A stretch of 15,011 bases of DNA from Cerioporus squamosus (Eukaryota; Basidiomycota; Agaricomycetes; Polyporales; Polyporaceae), in the NCBI GenBank assembly GCA_022592435.1, contig JABYQS010000710.1, positions 1 to 15,011 on the forward strand, given 5' to 3'. The notes under the pieces were generated by a model that was given only the letters and a program-made list of their open reading frames with translations, was not told the DNA's origin and did no database searches. The position numbers and the translations under genes are program-made. Of the stretch, positions 1-9,938 are shown one piece after another; the stretch's first letter is position 1, and every line of letters begins with the position of its first letter.

Positions 1-788
1 ATGCTGATAACTCGGACGACATACTGCCTTAGGCTTACAGCGAGAAAATAGGCTGGAAAGTGAGCCTGTCTCCATCACATGCTGAGTCGACCAGATCTAA
101 TTCGGGTCCTCTTGAGATACCTCGTGAGAAAGTTCACCAAATGCCGCGGCCAGAGTCGCTTATAACCACAGGAATCTGTTCATTAGCTCAACCCGCGGGC
201 TCGTGCTCCGTTTTGCGCCAGGGGAGGACCTGTAAGAGCTACCCGATGTGAATTCAGGGTCGACTGTCTAACGGAAACTTGAATACCCGAACCAAGTCAG
301 AACGCTCACCATGCACGAAGTACAGGCCTGACACCTGGGCAGCGGTCTGCATTTGTCCGTACTTCGGCGAGGGCTCGCGCAGAGTTCAGGCAGGTGCCAT
401 CGACAAATATTAGCAGAAGGCACGCTGCATGTGGCTTGGCCAGATCTGAATTCGTCATGGAACTGGTGGTGCGCGTCTATCAGTCACTACGTACTCTAAC
501 GGGGGCTAACCCAGAAACGGCAGGGAGGATCTTGATGCTAAGCAGGACCCTCATCGCAACAGAACTCTATTACCGCCTGTCAATGCGACCCAAGCCCGTT
601 AGACGCCATCATTTCCTCGGCGTCATGATAAAAAGACCAGGTACTTTGCTCCTCGCCCACCATAACGCTCCCCGACCTTCTTATGCCGTCTCGGTTGTAG
701 CCTCGCATCTCTGTCCGTGGCCCCGCCGCTCCTGTACATGCTGTTGTACTATTGAACGTCCGACCGGGAGACCTGGCCTCCGAGCCCC
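1..788. other. Intergenic/upstream region, no supported gene
   Basis: I find no recognisable protein, RNA gene or repeat family here. One open frame on the plus strand (394-792, 132 codons) has no domain, no plausible family resemblance and an irregular composition, and it merely overlaps the start codon of the next gene, so I treat it as chance. An A-rich TATA-like stretch, gataaaaag, lies at about 626-634, roughly 155 bases before the membrane-protein start. It could be part of that gene's promoter, but this is weak. Confidence 0.5.
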
Positions 789-2098
789 ATGACTTTTGTC
801 GTCACCATCCGCAGTGAGTCTTTCCGTTGGGGTCTGCGCTCATGCTTCCACTGACATCGACCTCGTAGTATTAGCGACCGCGCTTCCCGCTATCGGCGTG
901 GCCTTAACCTCCCTCAGGCTTTACTATCGGTACTCTAGACGCCATCTTGGATGGGACGATGCATGGGCCGCGCTGAACATCATCTGTGCGATCTTCTTGT
1001 GTGCAGGTGCTTGGACAAGAAGTGATACGCCTGGTATGTGTTGGGCTCTCTGAATTCATCAACACAACTGATCCTTCCTGTCACTAGCGGTTGGACCGTT
1101 CCACCATGGTACTCATGTCCGCATCATCGGCTACTACATGTTAAACGTCGCTTTCACCTGCGTGCTCTGGTACATCTCTCGAATCCGATCCCAGTGCTTA
1201 TGGCTGACTGTACGTTCGTCTGCAGGACCTCCCGGATGAGCATCCTCTTCTCTATCATGAGACTCATCCCCTACATGATGAGGATGCGGTACTGGGCATA
1301 TATCTTCGCGGTACTCTTCGGGCTTATGTGGGCGACACTCATCATTCTTAAATTGGCGATATGCGAGACCGACACCGCATGGAAGAAGTTACCCGGCGTG
1401 CAGTGCGTTTTGGGTCCCGCGGTCGGCGGTGTAGAACTTGCCAGTGCGTCCACTGTCTCTTCTCTACTCAGTCCACCGCTTGCTGACTTGGCTACGACAA
1501 TTGTATTGCACCAAATATAGCGGACTTCATCGCCGACATCATCCTCGTTCTCATGCCAATCCGGCTGCTTTGGCGCATCAGCTTGTCCCCCTCACGCCGA
1601 TCACTCCTTACGGGCATCTTCTCAGCCAGCATGTTCACCACCATCGTCAGTATTGTGCACGGCGTATACGTGTTCAGTAGTAACCGCAATGCAGAGGGAA
1701 TTTGGGCTCATGTCTTGGTGCGTCCCCCGAATCTCCTGTTTTTTTACGAGAGCTGATGTCGGGATCCCTAGGCCTCCACAGCTATGATTGTCTGCAACCT
1801 CGCTGTGCTTGTGACCTGGTTCATGCGTGCCCTAGGCCACAAGGACGACAGCGAATTCAGTCCGTCCGGACGCACTCCTGGTCATTCCAGCAGCCAGGGC
1901 ACCCCCAAGGACCTGACGACGCTACGTTTCAATCATCACGAGAACCCGATCGTCCTCCACACGCTCGACAAGAAAGACCACGGCGGGACGACTCGCACCA
2001 TGGGCTCATGCAACTCGACCGAGTCGTTGTCGCCCATGGCCTTCTCACCGGGTGGCAGCAAAACGGCAAAGGACGATTCACCCCCGCCCCCTGCGTAG
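789..2098 (+). CDS. Fungal rhodopsin-like seven-helix integral membrane protein (6 exons)
   Basis: Spliced model: 789-813, 869-1033, 1088-1169, 1226-1443, 1521-1717, 1772-2098, giving 337 residues. All five introns are GT-AG (54-77 nt) and every junction keeps frame. Seven hydrophobic segments are visible at about residues 9-28, 41-57, 74-91, 113-137, 165-181, 192-215 and 230-250. The tail after residue 250 is polar and rich in Ser and Pro, and is probably cytosolic. The motif RRHLGWDDAWAAL after helix 1 and the LASTAMIVCNL helix 7 resemble the fungal rhodopsin-like/PTH11-related membrane proteins that are abundant in basidiomycetes. Their ligands are mostly unknown, so no substrate is assigned. 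There is no retinal Lys claim: helix 7 shows no obvious Schiff-base lysine. The start at 789 is followed after 25 coding bases by a gtgagt donor. A further upstream exon cannot be excluded. The gene converges with the dehydrogenase downstream. Confidence 0.8.
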
Positions 2099-3415
2099 CT
2101 TGTCGACGCGTTTCATCGTCCTGTTTCCAACTGTCCTGCGCCGTCACGTCAGGTGGGCGTGTGGGCGTCAAGTCTCTGGCAGCCACTGAGAGCTGCCACG
2201 GAGCGAGGTCGGGTGAGAGGCTACGCAGGTGCGACGCGGTTTGCAATGTGTGCATCACGACGCGTCGCGCTCGCGGCGGCGCGGGTGCGGACGTGCCCCG
2301 CCCGCCCGCTTGCCGCAGGGCGATATATCATGAGAGGTAACGCATGAGCTGACATCTATGGGGTGTATGATTAGCTAGCTAGACGTCGTGGGTCTGTATC
2401 CGCTGCGGGGGCGCCGAACGACAATGGGGCCATCGGGTTTTGTGCTGTCTGATCTTGAAGGAGCGTGATGGTGGCGGCGCCCTTCCCAAGTGTGGCTGGC
2501 CTCAAGCCTCGCAAGCGAGAAGTCCCCCCTCAACCTTCAAGCTTCAAAGGTCTGGATTCCCGGAACGGGGACAAATGAAACGCATCCAGTGCTCGGCCAT
2601 GCGCAAGTCTGGACTTGGCGACGCAAAGGGTTCCAGTGAAGCGCAATCTCCACGTCAAACATTCAACGTTGCAACGCTAATCCGCATGCTCAACACCTCC
2701 GCGAAACGCTCGCCTCGAAAGTCAAGTGCCTGAAACCCACCGCCGTGCCCCAGAATTCTGTCTTGCAATCTGCTGACTCGATGGCGACGTCAGCATTACC
2801 TCTGAGCCGCCGCTATCTCTATTCTACTCATATCGCCGGAGGCCCGACATCGATAACCGTACGACGTACGTCTAGCAGCTTCTGAAGTTCTGATGTCGGC
2901 ACTCCGAGACTCTAGAGCCGCACTAACTCGGGGAGCACAACCGAAGCAATGGAGCCTGCAGCTGAAGCCGTACGACTGTGGTCCGCCAACAAGGGGCATG
3001 CGCAATGTGGCGTCCTCCACCGCTCTTTGCACTTACCAGGTTGCTCGACCTTGGGAGTTGTGCCGCTACCCGATGGCCGAGCATTTAGTGCGGCGTGCCT
3101 GGACAGGTGTCTGAATGGTGTCATGCTGTTGGGGAGGATGGACTCAGAGGGGCCGACGTCTCACGTATACAGTCGTAGGTACAGTAGTGAAGGTCCTGCG
3201 GGTTGAACTTGCGAGCCGGGGCGGTTACTCGCCATAGTGTGGCATGTCTATTGATATAGAAGTTTGGCGTGGATGCTCTTCTTCCGATCTATCTAAACAC
3301 ATGTGGCTCTAGTACATGAAAGCACTGTGCACTGTGGTATTCACAGCACAACCGTTGGGTATTGCAATCTTCGCGGCGTTCGTTTGGTTCCTCCTCGTAC
3401 CCGTTCTATACCGAT
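2099..3415. other. Intergenic region between two convergent genes
   Basis: This 1.3-kb stretch separates the 3' ends of the membrane-protein and dehydrogenase genes. Open frames here are short and overlap on both strands without recognisable motifs. The most gene-like part is a plus-strand frame from ATG 2468 to TAA 2680, interrupted by TGA at 2576-2578. It has ordinary-looking codons and a basic, Pro/Ser-rich peptide, and is preceded by a GC-rich stretch (2250-2310) and a gatatatc motif near 2321. I see no splice pair that clearly removes the stop. It may be a decayed or unrecognised small gene, or chance. No tRNA-like cloverleaf and no transposon terminal repeats were seen. Confidence 0.4.
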
Positions 3416-5112
3416 TCAGTGCTTGACAGCGATCTTCACCGCACCGCGGCTGCGCATCTTCTCTAGGGCCTTCGCGTAGTCCTCGACGGAGAACGTGTCG
3501 GTGACCTGTAATAGAGGGCGCCGGGCGGGAGCGGGAAGTACCAGTACGGTCAGGAACGCCAGGAGGGTGGTTGCGCGGTTCGCGGATTTGATGGCACGAC
3601 TCATGAGCAAAGTGCGGATGATGATGCGGTATGCCGCATGAGAGGGAAAAGTGCTCACCATGCCCTTCACTTTGATCTTCCCACTGTCGAGGTACGCGAC
3701 CGCGCGGGGGAAACAATGGGTCTGTGCGAAGGAGCCAATGATCTGTGCCGCGGGTGGTTTCGTTAGTGTCATTGGCTCCTCTATTCCTCCGCCATGGCGA
3801 CCACGGATGAAGCTTGAAGGCTAGATGATAGGAAGTGCGTACCCTGATCTCGTCCACGAAGATCTTGGAGGGAGGCCAGTGGACGCGGGCATCGTTGTTG
3901 TACACGCCATAGATCATGAGTGTGCCGCCTCTGCGGACGTAGTTGATTGCGTCGTTCGCGATCGCCTCTGAGCCCGTCGCCTCGACCTAAGAATGCAACG
4001 TGAGTCCCTCTGCACGCTACTACGGTTCACTTATGCTTACCACAACGTCGAAGCCATAAGGGTTCTTCTGCTTCAGCTCTTCCCACTGCGCTGCTGGGTT
4101 CTCCCTGTCGAGCTCAAGGTACTCGTCGCCCGCCTCGAGCTGCTTGGCAAGCTCGACCTTGATGCCCTTGTTCGCCGCGACGACGACGCGGTGGGCGCCG
4201 TTCAGCTTGAGCAGCTGGGCGAGTATCAGGCCGGTCGGCCCGGAGCCGATGATGAGGGCATCGATGCCGACGGCGGGCCCGAGCTTGTCCATCCCGTGCA
4301 CGGCGCAGGCGGCGGGCTCGACGAGAGTGGCCTCTTCGTCGGTGAGGTTGTGGATCTTGTACACCTTCTCGGCTTTGCTGATGAGGCATGGTGTCAGCTT
4401 GTGCCGTAGTGGGAGATGCGGAAGATGAACACGTACAAGACGACGTATTCGCCGAACCCGCCGTGGAGGCTCACGCCGACACCCCTGAAGTTCTCGCACA
4501 GCAGGGACTTCCCTCTACGACAGTAGAAGCAGCTACCACACTACCGGTGCGTGTGTGAGTCTCGGGATCGTCGCGGGCAAGTCAGGACGTACCGTGAGAG
4601 TAGGATCTGCAACACAGCGGTCTCCCTTCGCGAAGTCCTTGACGTCCTTGCCCACGTCTGCGATGACGCCGACCACCTCATGCCCGGGGATGAGCTAGAT
4701 GGATCCGGGGTGAGTATCCTCTTGACCGTGATGATTGACTGATAGTGCGTACAGGGAAGGTCGATATAAACTCTCCTTCGTGGATGTGGTTGTCCGTCCC
4801 ACAGACGCCTATACGATCCCGGGAGACCATGAGCGACATAGCATTCAAAGCGTAAATAGACTTGCCGCATGCCCGAACTGGTAGGATGATCGTCAGTACG
4901 GACCCCGAGTCTTCTGAGGATATGGGACTGACCTTGAAGGAGCACCTCGTCATCGCCGAACTTTGGGACAGCAACCTCACGGACATCGAACTTGCGGGGC
5001 TGGGGAAGGTGTACTGGATCAGCGAGGCTCCGCACGCATCTGAGCACGGCGATCATGTCAATACCTCGCTGTAATACACAGCGCGCATCTTGGTGGGGAT
5101 CGACGCTGCCAT
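3416..5112 (-). CDS. Zinc-dependent polyol/alcohol dehydrogenase, D-arabinitol dehydrogenase-like (10 exons)
   Basis: Exons in reading order: 5112-5065, 4999-4933, 4877-4866, 4808-4753, 4694-4593, 4540-4437, 4377-4041, 3986-3843, 3742-3659, 3505-3416, giving 347 residues, normal for the medium-chain dehydrogenase family. It likely oxidises a sugar alcohol with NAD(P)+ in the cytosol. Visible residues: catalytic-zinc ligands Cys45 (GVCGTD) and His66-Glu67 (PGHE), Glu150 in [10 protein letters not shown], structural-zinc cysteines 96, 99, 102 and 110, and the Rossmann loop GSGPTG at 174-179. Beta-strand 2 ends VVVAANKG without the acidic residue typical of NAD enzymes, so NADP use is possible (inference). 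Exon 1 encodes [14 protein letters not shown], matching the family N-terminus. Exon 3 is a 12-nt microexon followed by a GC-AG intron. The last intron (3506-3658) is long and stop-free. The exact polyol is uncertain; xylitol, sorbitol and butanediol dehydrogenases are alternatives. Confidence 0.88.
4866..4877 (-). other. 12-nt microexon of the dehydrogenase gene
   Basis: The minus strand reads TTCGGGCATGCG between ctaccag (acceptor, 4880-4878) and gcaagt (GC donor, 4865-4860). Included in frame, it supplies V-R-A-C-G immediately before VCGTD, the conserved stretch preceding the catalytic-zinc cysteine. Skipping it also keeps frame, because the flanking phases match and 12 is a multiple of three, but this deletes four conserved residues. 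The neighbouring introns are 4878-4932 (55 nt, donor gtcagt) and 4809-4865 (57 nt, GC-AG). Confidence 0.8.
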
Positions 5113-5544
5113 TGCTGATAATCTCTAGTGTATGATGTCTGCCTCTGGCTCTGTGCGATCGTGGTGGGGGAAAGCTGGAGGAGATGGGACTGCCGGGGAG
5201 AGCCATTATATAGCTCGACCCGCTGCCGTGGGAAGAGCGACAGGCCGTATCGTGAATGTTACGGAAAGGACGTCAGGTGGGCTGGAGAAGAAGATTAACC
5301 GCGCTTCCCCGCAGTGCAATAAAGCGCGACAAGAAGGAGGAGAGCGCATGGGGATAAGTACCTGGAGTTATCGAGTGGTTTACCGCCGACGCGTCCCCGG
5401 CCCGGCGCGTAATTACACAGATAAGCGCGCAGCCGGGCGCGTCGCGTCGCGTTATTTTGGCGTGTTTGTGCCGGGGCAGAAAAGCGCGAGGGGAAATTTC
5501 TGAAGTTACGGCAGAACTTGACCTCTGCGCCGACGACCTCTGCA
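5113..5544. promoter_or_regulatory. Divergent promoter region, dehydrogenase / CTP synthase
   Basis: These 432 bases separate the start codons of the minus-strand dehydrogenase and plus-strand CTP synthase, so both promoters must lie here or extend into the neighbouring gene. The left half contains a TATA box for the dehydrogenase. The right half is GC-rich, with CG-repeats (gcgcgtcgcgtcgcg, about 5438-5452) and an ACGCGT hexamer at 5389-5394. The latter matches the yeast MCB core of G1/S nucleotide-synthesis genes, but it is short and recurs elsewhere in the window. No TATA box is evident for CTP synthase. Confidence 0.6.
5206..5212 (-). promoter_or_regulatory. TATA box of the dehydrogenase gene
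   Basis: The minus strand reads CTATATAATGG, containing the consensus TATATAA, 94 bases before the dehydrogenase start codon at 5112. That distance allows initiation about 30 bases downstream and a short leader. The same bases are not positioned for the opposite gene, whose start is over 330 bases away. Confidence 0.5.
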
Positions 5545-7935
5545 ATGACCAAGTACATTCTCGTGTCTGGCGGTGTCGTGAGCGGCATCGGGAAGGGCGT
5601 CATCGGTGCGCTCCTGGACATCCCCCTTTCCCCCTCTCCGCACCGTGTTCAAGCCATGTTACAGCCTCCTCCACGGGCTTGCTCCTCAAGACCACCGGCC
5701 TCAAGGTCACCGCCATCAAAATCGACCCGTACATGAACATCGATGCGGGAACCATGCGGCCACAGGAGCATGGTAAGATTCATGCCCGAAAACGCGTCCC
5801 AAGTACCGTATCTTAGTGTGCCGACAGGCGAGGTCTACGTTCTGAACGACGGAGGCGAGGTCGATCTTGATCTGGGCAACTACGAACGCTATCTGGATGT
5901 CACGCTCAGCCGGGATAACAACATCACTACCGGTAAGATCTATCGGGAGGTCATTGAGAAGGAGGTGTGTGTCTCGTTTCAGTCCGTCTAGTCCTCTTGA
6001 CCGAGAGTCTCTGATTGCATAGCGTCGCGGAGACTACTTGGGAAAGACCGTCCAGGTGAGTGAGGGAAGTGCCGCAGCACCCGACACCCGAGTCTAAGTC
6101 GAGATTCCGAAGATTGTACCCCATGTCACGAACGCGATCCAAGATTGGATAGAGCGCGTATCGAAGATTCCGGTGGACGACACGGGCGAGGAGCCCGATG
6201 TATGCATTGTCGAAGTGCGTACGGGATCTTACTTGCCCTTGCGTAGTGCTCCACTAACCGGCTGCAGCTCGGTGGTACCGTCGGTGACATCGAGTCCGCG
6301 CCCTTCGTCGAGGCCATGCGGCAGTTCCAGTTCCGCGTTGGTCACGAGAACTTTGCACTCGTCCACGTCTCCCTTGTTCCCGACATGCACGGCGAACAGA
6401 AGACAAAACCAACACAGACCACTGTCCACGCACTACGTGGACTTGGTCTCCTCCCCGACCTGGTGGGTACAACTTCCGTCGCTCTCAGCATCTATGACTG
6501 ACCGTTCGTCCAGATTGCATGTCGGCTCATTGTCACAAAACCTCTCGAGCCTGCAACAAAGGCGAAGATCTCCATGTTCTGTCACGTAGCACCCGAGCAA
6601 GTCGTCGGTGTGCACGACGTCTCCTCTGTCTACCACGTCCCCCTCCTCCTCCAGTCCCAAGGTATCATTGAATATCTGCAAAAACGCTTGAACCTTCCCA
6701 GCATCCAAATCACCCCTCACATGAAAGAGCGCGGCTTGTCATTAGAGGCCCGGTGGCGAGAACTTACTTCACGGTACATCTTCCGCCCTTCGGCTCTGCC
6801 GCGTCCGACTGATCCATCTTTCAACAGACAAGAACGGCTGTTCGACAGTGTGACGATTGCTCTCGTTGGCAAATATACTGACATGCAGGATTCCTACATG
6901 TCGGTTGTCAAGTCGTTGGAGCACTCTGCATTCCGGTGTAGCAGGAAGCTCATCCTGAAGGTACCGATCTCAGCAGTCCTCGATTCATGTGCAGTACTGA
7001 CCCGTTCCTCGGCTCTGGCAGTGGGTAGCCGCCGCAGACCTGGAACCAGACACGCAGAACACGAGTCCCGCGAAGTACCATGATGCCTGGAAAGCGGTCG
7101 TATCCGCCAAGTACGTCCCTCCTTTTCCTTATCGCTGAACTTGTTTCACGGTTCACATCACATCTAGCGGCATTCTCGTACCAGGTGGGTTCGGCCAGCG
7201 CGGTACGGAGGGCATGATGCTCGCCATCAAGTGGGCACGCGAACAGAAGATCCCCTTCCTCGGTATCTGCCTCGGCTTCCAGCTCGCGGTATGCGAGTGG
7301 GCGCGCAACGTCTGCGGCTTCACGAGTGCGTCTCTCCCCCTCTCCATGCTCCCCCTGCTCCTGCTCACGCACGCACCGCCCTAGACGGAACATCAACCGA
7401 GTTCGACGCACAGACCGAGCACCCGATCGTCATCTTCATGCCCGAGATCTCCAAGACGCATATGGGCGGGACGATGCGGCTTGGGCTGCGGCCCACCGTG
7501 TTCGACGCCGAGTCCGAACCGTGGTCCAAGGTGCGCAAGCTCTACGCCGGCGCGCCGAAGATCTGGGAGCGGCATCGGCACCGGTACGAGGTGAACCCGG
7601 CATACATCGAGCGGCTGCAGGCGAAGGGCATGCGCTTCGTGGGCAAGGACGAGCGCGGGGAGCGCATGCAGGTGCTCGAGCTCCCCGACCACCCGTACTT
7701 TGTCGGCTTCCAGGCGCACCCCGAGTTCTGCACGCGCCCGCTGAACCCGTCCCCGCCGTTCCTCGGCTTCGTCGCGGCGGCGTCGGGCCCGCAGGTGCTC
7801 GAGGAGCAGATCGGGGTCCAGATGCGCTCGTTCAAGCCGCCCCATCCGGAGGGCTCGATGGTGGACGAGGAATCGCTGAGGCAGGACGAGCCGAGGCCGG
7901 AGGGCGAGGAAGCCGTGTTGCGGTCGGAGCAGTGA
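5545..7935 (+). CDS. CTP synthase (glutamine hydrolysing), 11 exons
   Basis: Exons: 5545-5605, 5665-5772, 5828-5964, 6023-6055, 6113-6214, 6268-6462, 6514-6773, 6828-6960, 7022-7110, 7168-7325, 7385-7935, giving 608 residues, typical for the eukaryotic enzyme (URA7/CTPS family). It makes CTP from UTP, ATP and glutamine in the cytosol. The N-terminal amidoligase shows the P-loop-like [11 protein letters not shown] (8-18), [13 protein letters not shown], and Glu147 in [17 protein letters not shown] occurs in the linker before the class I glutaminase domain. That domain shows [10 protein letters not shown], nucleophile Cys407 in GICLGFQ, and His537/Glu539 in AHPEF. The family usually has GICLGMQ, so Phe410 is a mild substitution. 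[13 protein letters not shown] is also canonical. The C-terminal 30 residues are acidic and variable. All ten introns are 51-61 nt. The exon 5 acceptor is ambiguous (6112 or 6103, both in frame). I chose 6112 because it gives [14 protein letters not shown]. Confidence 0.96.
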
Positions 7936-8293
7936 GGTTCGGATGTAGCAGTTCGGCGTCGATTGTATCATGGGTGTAAATGATAGGCGCTTCCTTCCGT
8001 AGATGCCTGTATGTAGAACGAACACTGTCCCTCTCATACGTACATGTAGACGTGTAGACGTGTTGTGTCGTGTCTTTTGGTTTCGCATGAGAATGCTATC
8101 TTGATTGTACAGTAGGGTACCATCAGACAAGGGGCCGTTGCAGGCCTCGCAACCAGTGTGGAGCAATGCATATGATACAGGTTGGCTCTACATGCAGACA
8201 GGATGACAGCGCTGCGATACAAACAGGCGATTGCAAGCAAAACGTACAAGAATATTCCTCCCCACACACTACGTTTCGTCATACACCCAAACA
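7936..8293. other. Convergent 3' spacer, CTP synthase / CSN5
   Basis: These 358 bases lie between two facing stop codons and should hold both 3' untranslated regions and polyadenylation sites. I see no canonical AATAAA. A short imperfect repeat of gtagacgt units occurs at about 8046-8062. No gene is supported; the open frames on either strand are extensions of neighbouring coding sequence or chance. Confidence 0.5.
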
Positions 8294-9751
8294 TCAACCG
8301 ATCGACATGGCCGTGTCGACCGTATCGGCCACATCCGATGTCGATGCAGGGCCGCTGCCAAGGCGTGACGAGAAAATCACGTCTTTGAGAACTTGGGCGA
8401 TGAGACCGTGTTGCGCTTCGGTAGCGATCTTGTCGCTGTAGTGCGAATGGAGATGTCAGTACATGATAAGATAGTAGCAGCGTAGTTGGACTGACCTGTC
8501 CTTGACAGCCTTTGAGAGGGCACTTTCCTCCCGCTTCTGGTTGTCCTTTTGCTACGGATCGTGCGCGGTCAGCGCTGGTACAGTATAATTAGTGACATGG
8601 AGGTACATACCTTGATTACAGCCTTCTCGTCTATGAGGACCGGTTGCGGTGGGCGAGTGCTCGGGATCGAGGTCTGAGCCTTCGTCAGCTTCTGATGCAG
8701 ATCGGCAAGCTGGTTGGCCGCGTATGCACGGTTCTGTTCGTAATTCGCATGAGATCTTTGCGCCACCACAAAGGAACTGGGGCGAACGTACGGAGATGAG
8801 AGCACTCTGGCTCAGCGTGTTGATCCAGTACTTGTTCCACAGCAATCCGAGCAGCTCATTGTCGAGCGTCGACTTGAAGATCTGCACCTCGAGCGGGTAG
8901 TACTGGTTCGCGTGGACGCCAAAGTCCTCGATCTTGTTGAGCGGGATGCTCTGGTACTCGCTGCTCGCGCCGTCGGGCGGGGTGTAGTTCTCGGGGTACG
9001 TGCGGAACGCGCCGATGTCGACCTTGCCGGCGGAGATGGTGCGGTTCGGGTCGATGACGACCGCGACGAACGGGTCCTGGAACTTCTGGTTCTGCATCTG
9101 CGTGTTCACGTCGATGCCCGAGAGCCAGCAGCCGTACCCCGGGTGCGAGTGATACCAGCCGATCGCGTTCTCCAGGCGTTGTACCTGGCAAAAAATGGCA
9201 ATGTTTGGCATGGGGTGGAGGGTATGGGGCAAGGAGAGGACGTACGCGTTCGCTGCCCTGGACGTACTGGACCATGTACTCGTTCGCCTCGTTCGCGGCA
9301 TTCACTCTCGTCTCCGTTCCTTGCACGGGGAGTGCGAAGGAGTCCACGATCACGAGGGCCTTGCCCACGACCTTGCCCTGCATGATGCCCATGATCTCGT
9401 ATGGGACACCGGAGCGTGCATGGATGGCCTGGAGGTATGGTGAGTTATGCGGGCACTGTGGCGCACAGGAGACCAAGTGCGTACCATCTTGATGAGTGCA
9501 ACCGCGGAAATCTTGCATACTTTGAAGTAATGGGGACTGGGCAACAAGCATTACCCGTTCAACGTCTCATGTCTGGAATCGAGGCTGCAGAGGACGTAGG
9601 CTCACTCGCGGACCCATGGCTTGTCGTTGTTTATCCGCCTGTTCTCCGCTGGGTCGTATCTGAATATCTCATCCTGCGCGCTGAGCTCCTTAATGTCGTT
9701 CGCGAGGCTGAAAGTCTTGAGGGCGATGTTGGATCCTGAGCCGGACGCCAT
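8294..9751 (-). CDS. CSN5: COP9 signalosome subunit 5, JAMM deneddylase (7 exons)
   Basis: Exons in reading order: 9751-9606, 9536-9485, 9428-9246, 9184-8792, 8733-8611, 8551-8496, 8435-8294, giving 364 residues, close to the usual 330-370. CSN5 is the catalytic metalloprotease of the COP9 signalosome, removing NEDD8/Rub1 from cullins in nucleus and cytosol. The MPN+ domain carries the full zinc site: Glu77 ([11 protein letters not shown]) and the JAMM motif [14 protein letters not shown] with His139, His141, Ser149 and Asp152, so catalytic activity is expected. The family segments [19 protein letters not shown] and [13 protein letters not shown] are intact. The C-terminal part is helical and charged (about 259-345), as in the family's assembly region. 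The start at 9751 gives [14 protein letters not shown]; a longer in-frame extension upstream exists but runs into the divergent neighbour and is not needed. Intron 6 uses a gtcagt donor. Related JAMM proteins (Rpn11, AMSH) lack these flanking sequences. Confidence 0.96.
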
Positions 9752-9938
9752 GGTGGCTGCAGCCAAGTCCTTCCGCCACTCGCCCGCATACAGCCTGAGC
9801 GTGCGCGTATATGCTACGTGAGAAGGACCTGCCTCATTGGGTGTACGCGCCGAACCCGAAGAATCGCCGAAGGTGTGAGCGGGAGCGTCATTGCGGTCGG
9901 CGAGCCTGAGAGCGTCTTCGACATGCTTGACGTCGTGC
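9752..9938. promoter_or_regulatory. Short divergent promoter spacer, CSN5 / OXLD1-type gene
   Basis: Only 187 bases separate the two start codons, suggesting a compact or bidirectional promoter. An inverted CCAAT element (cattggg, 9834-9840, reading CCCAATG on the minus strand) lies about 85 bases before the CSN5 start. No convincing TATA box is seen; gcgtatatg at about 9805-9813 is a poor match. Confidence 0.4.

Noticed and set aside
91..455. Near-repeat ccagatct(g)aattcg at about 91 and 440
   Set aside because: Only about 13-15 bases, imperfect and isolated, with no target duplication or further similarity; chance is sufficient.
394..792. 132-codon plus-strand open frame upstream of the membrane protein
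   Set aside because: No domain, no plausible family resemblance and no splice context. It ends by overlapping the ATG at 789, and its composition looks random.
2099..3415. tRNA gene or transposable element in the longest intergenic gap
   Set aside because: No B-box-like GGTTCGANTCC, no cloverleaf pairing, and no terminal repeats or transposase or reverse-transcriptase motifs were found.
5040..5064. Dehydrogenase start at the internal ATG 5056 (MIAVLRC)
   Set aside because: It would need a 36-nt intron or a 12-residue insertion. The upstream exon 5112-5065, joined through a 65-nt intron with a good branch site, gives the family N-terminus KMRAVYY.
7326..7979. 217-codon plus-strand frame over the last CTP synthase exon
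   Set aside because: Alternative-frame shadow, Ala/Arg-rich with no motif; the true frame encodes [13 protein letters not shown] and AHPEF.
7393..8166. Long (257-codon) minus-strand open frame opposite CTP synthase
   Set aside because: It is the antisense shadow of the GC-rich last CTP synthase exon, whose sense frame has unmistakable glutaminase motifs.
8912..9385. 157-codon plus-strand frame over CSN5
   Set aside because: Antisense of the JAMM-containing exons and rich in Val/Asp/Arg, as expected of a shadow frame.
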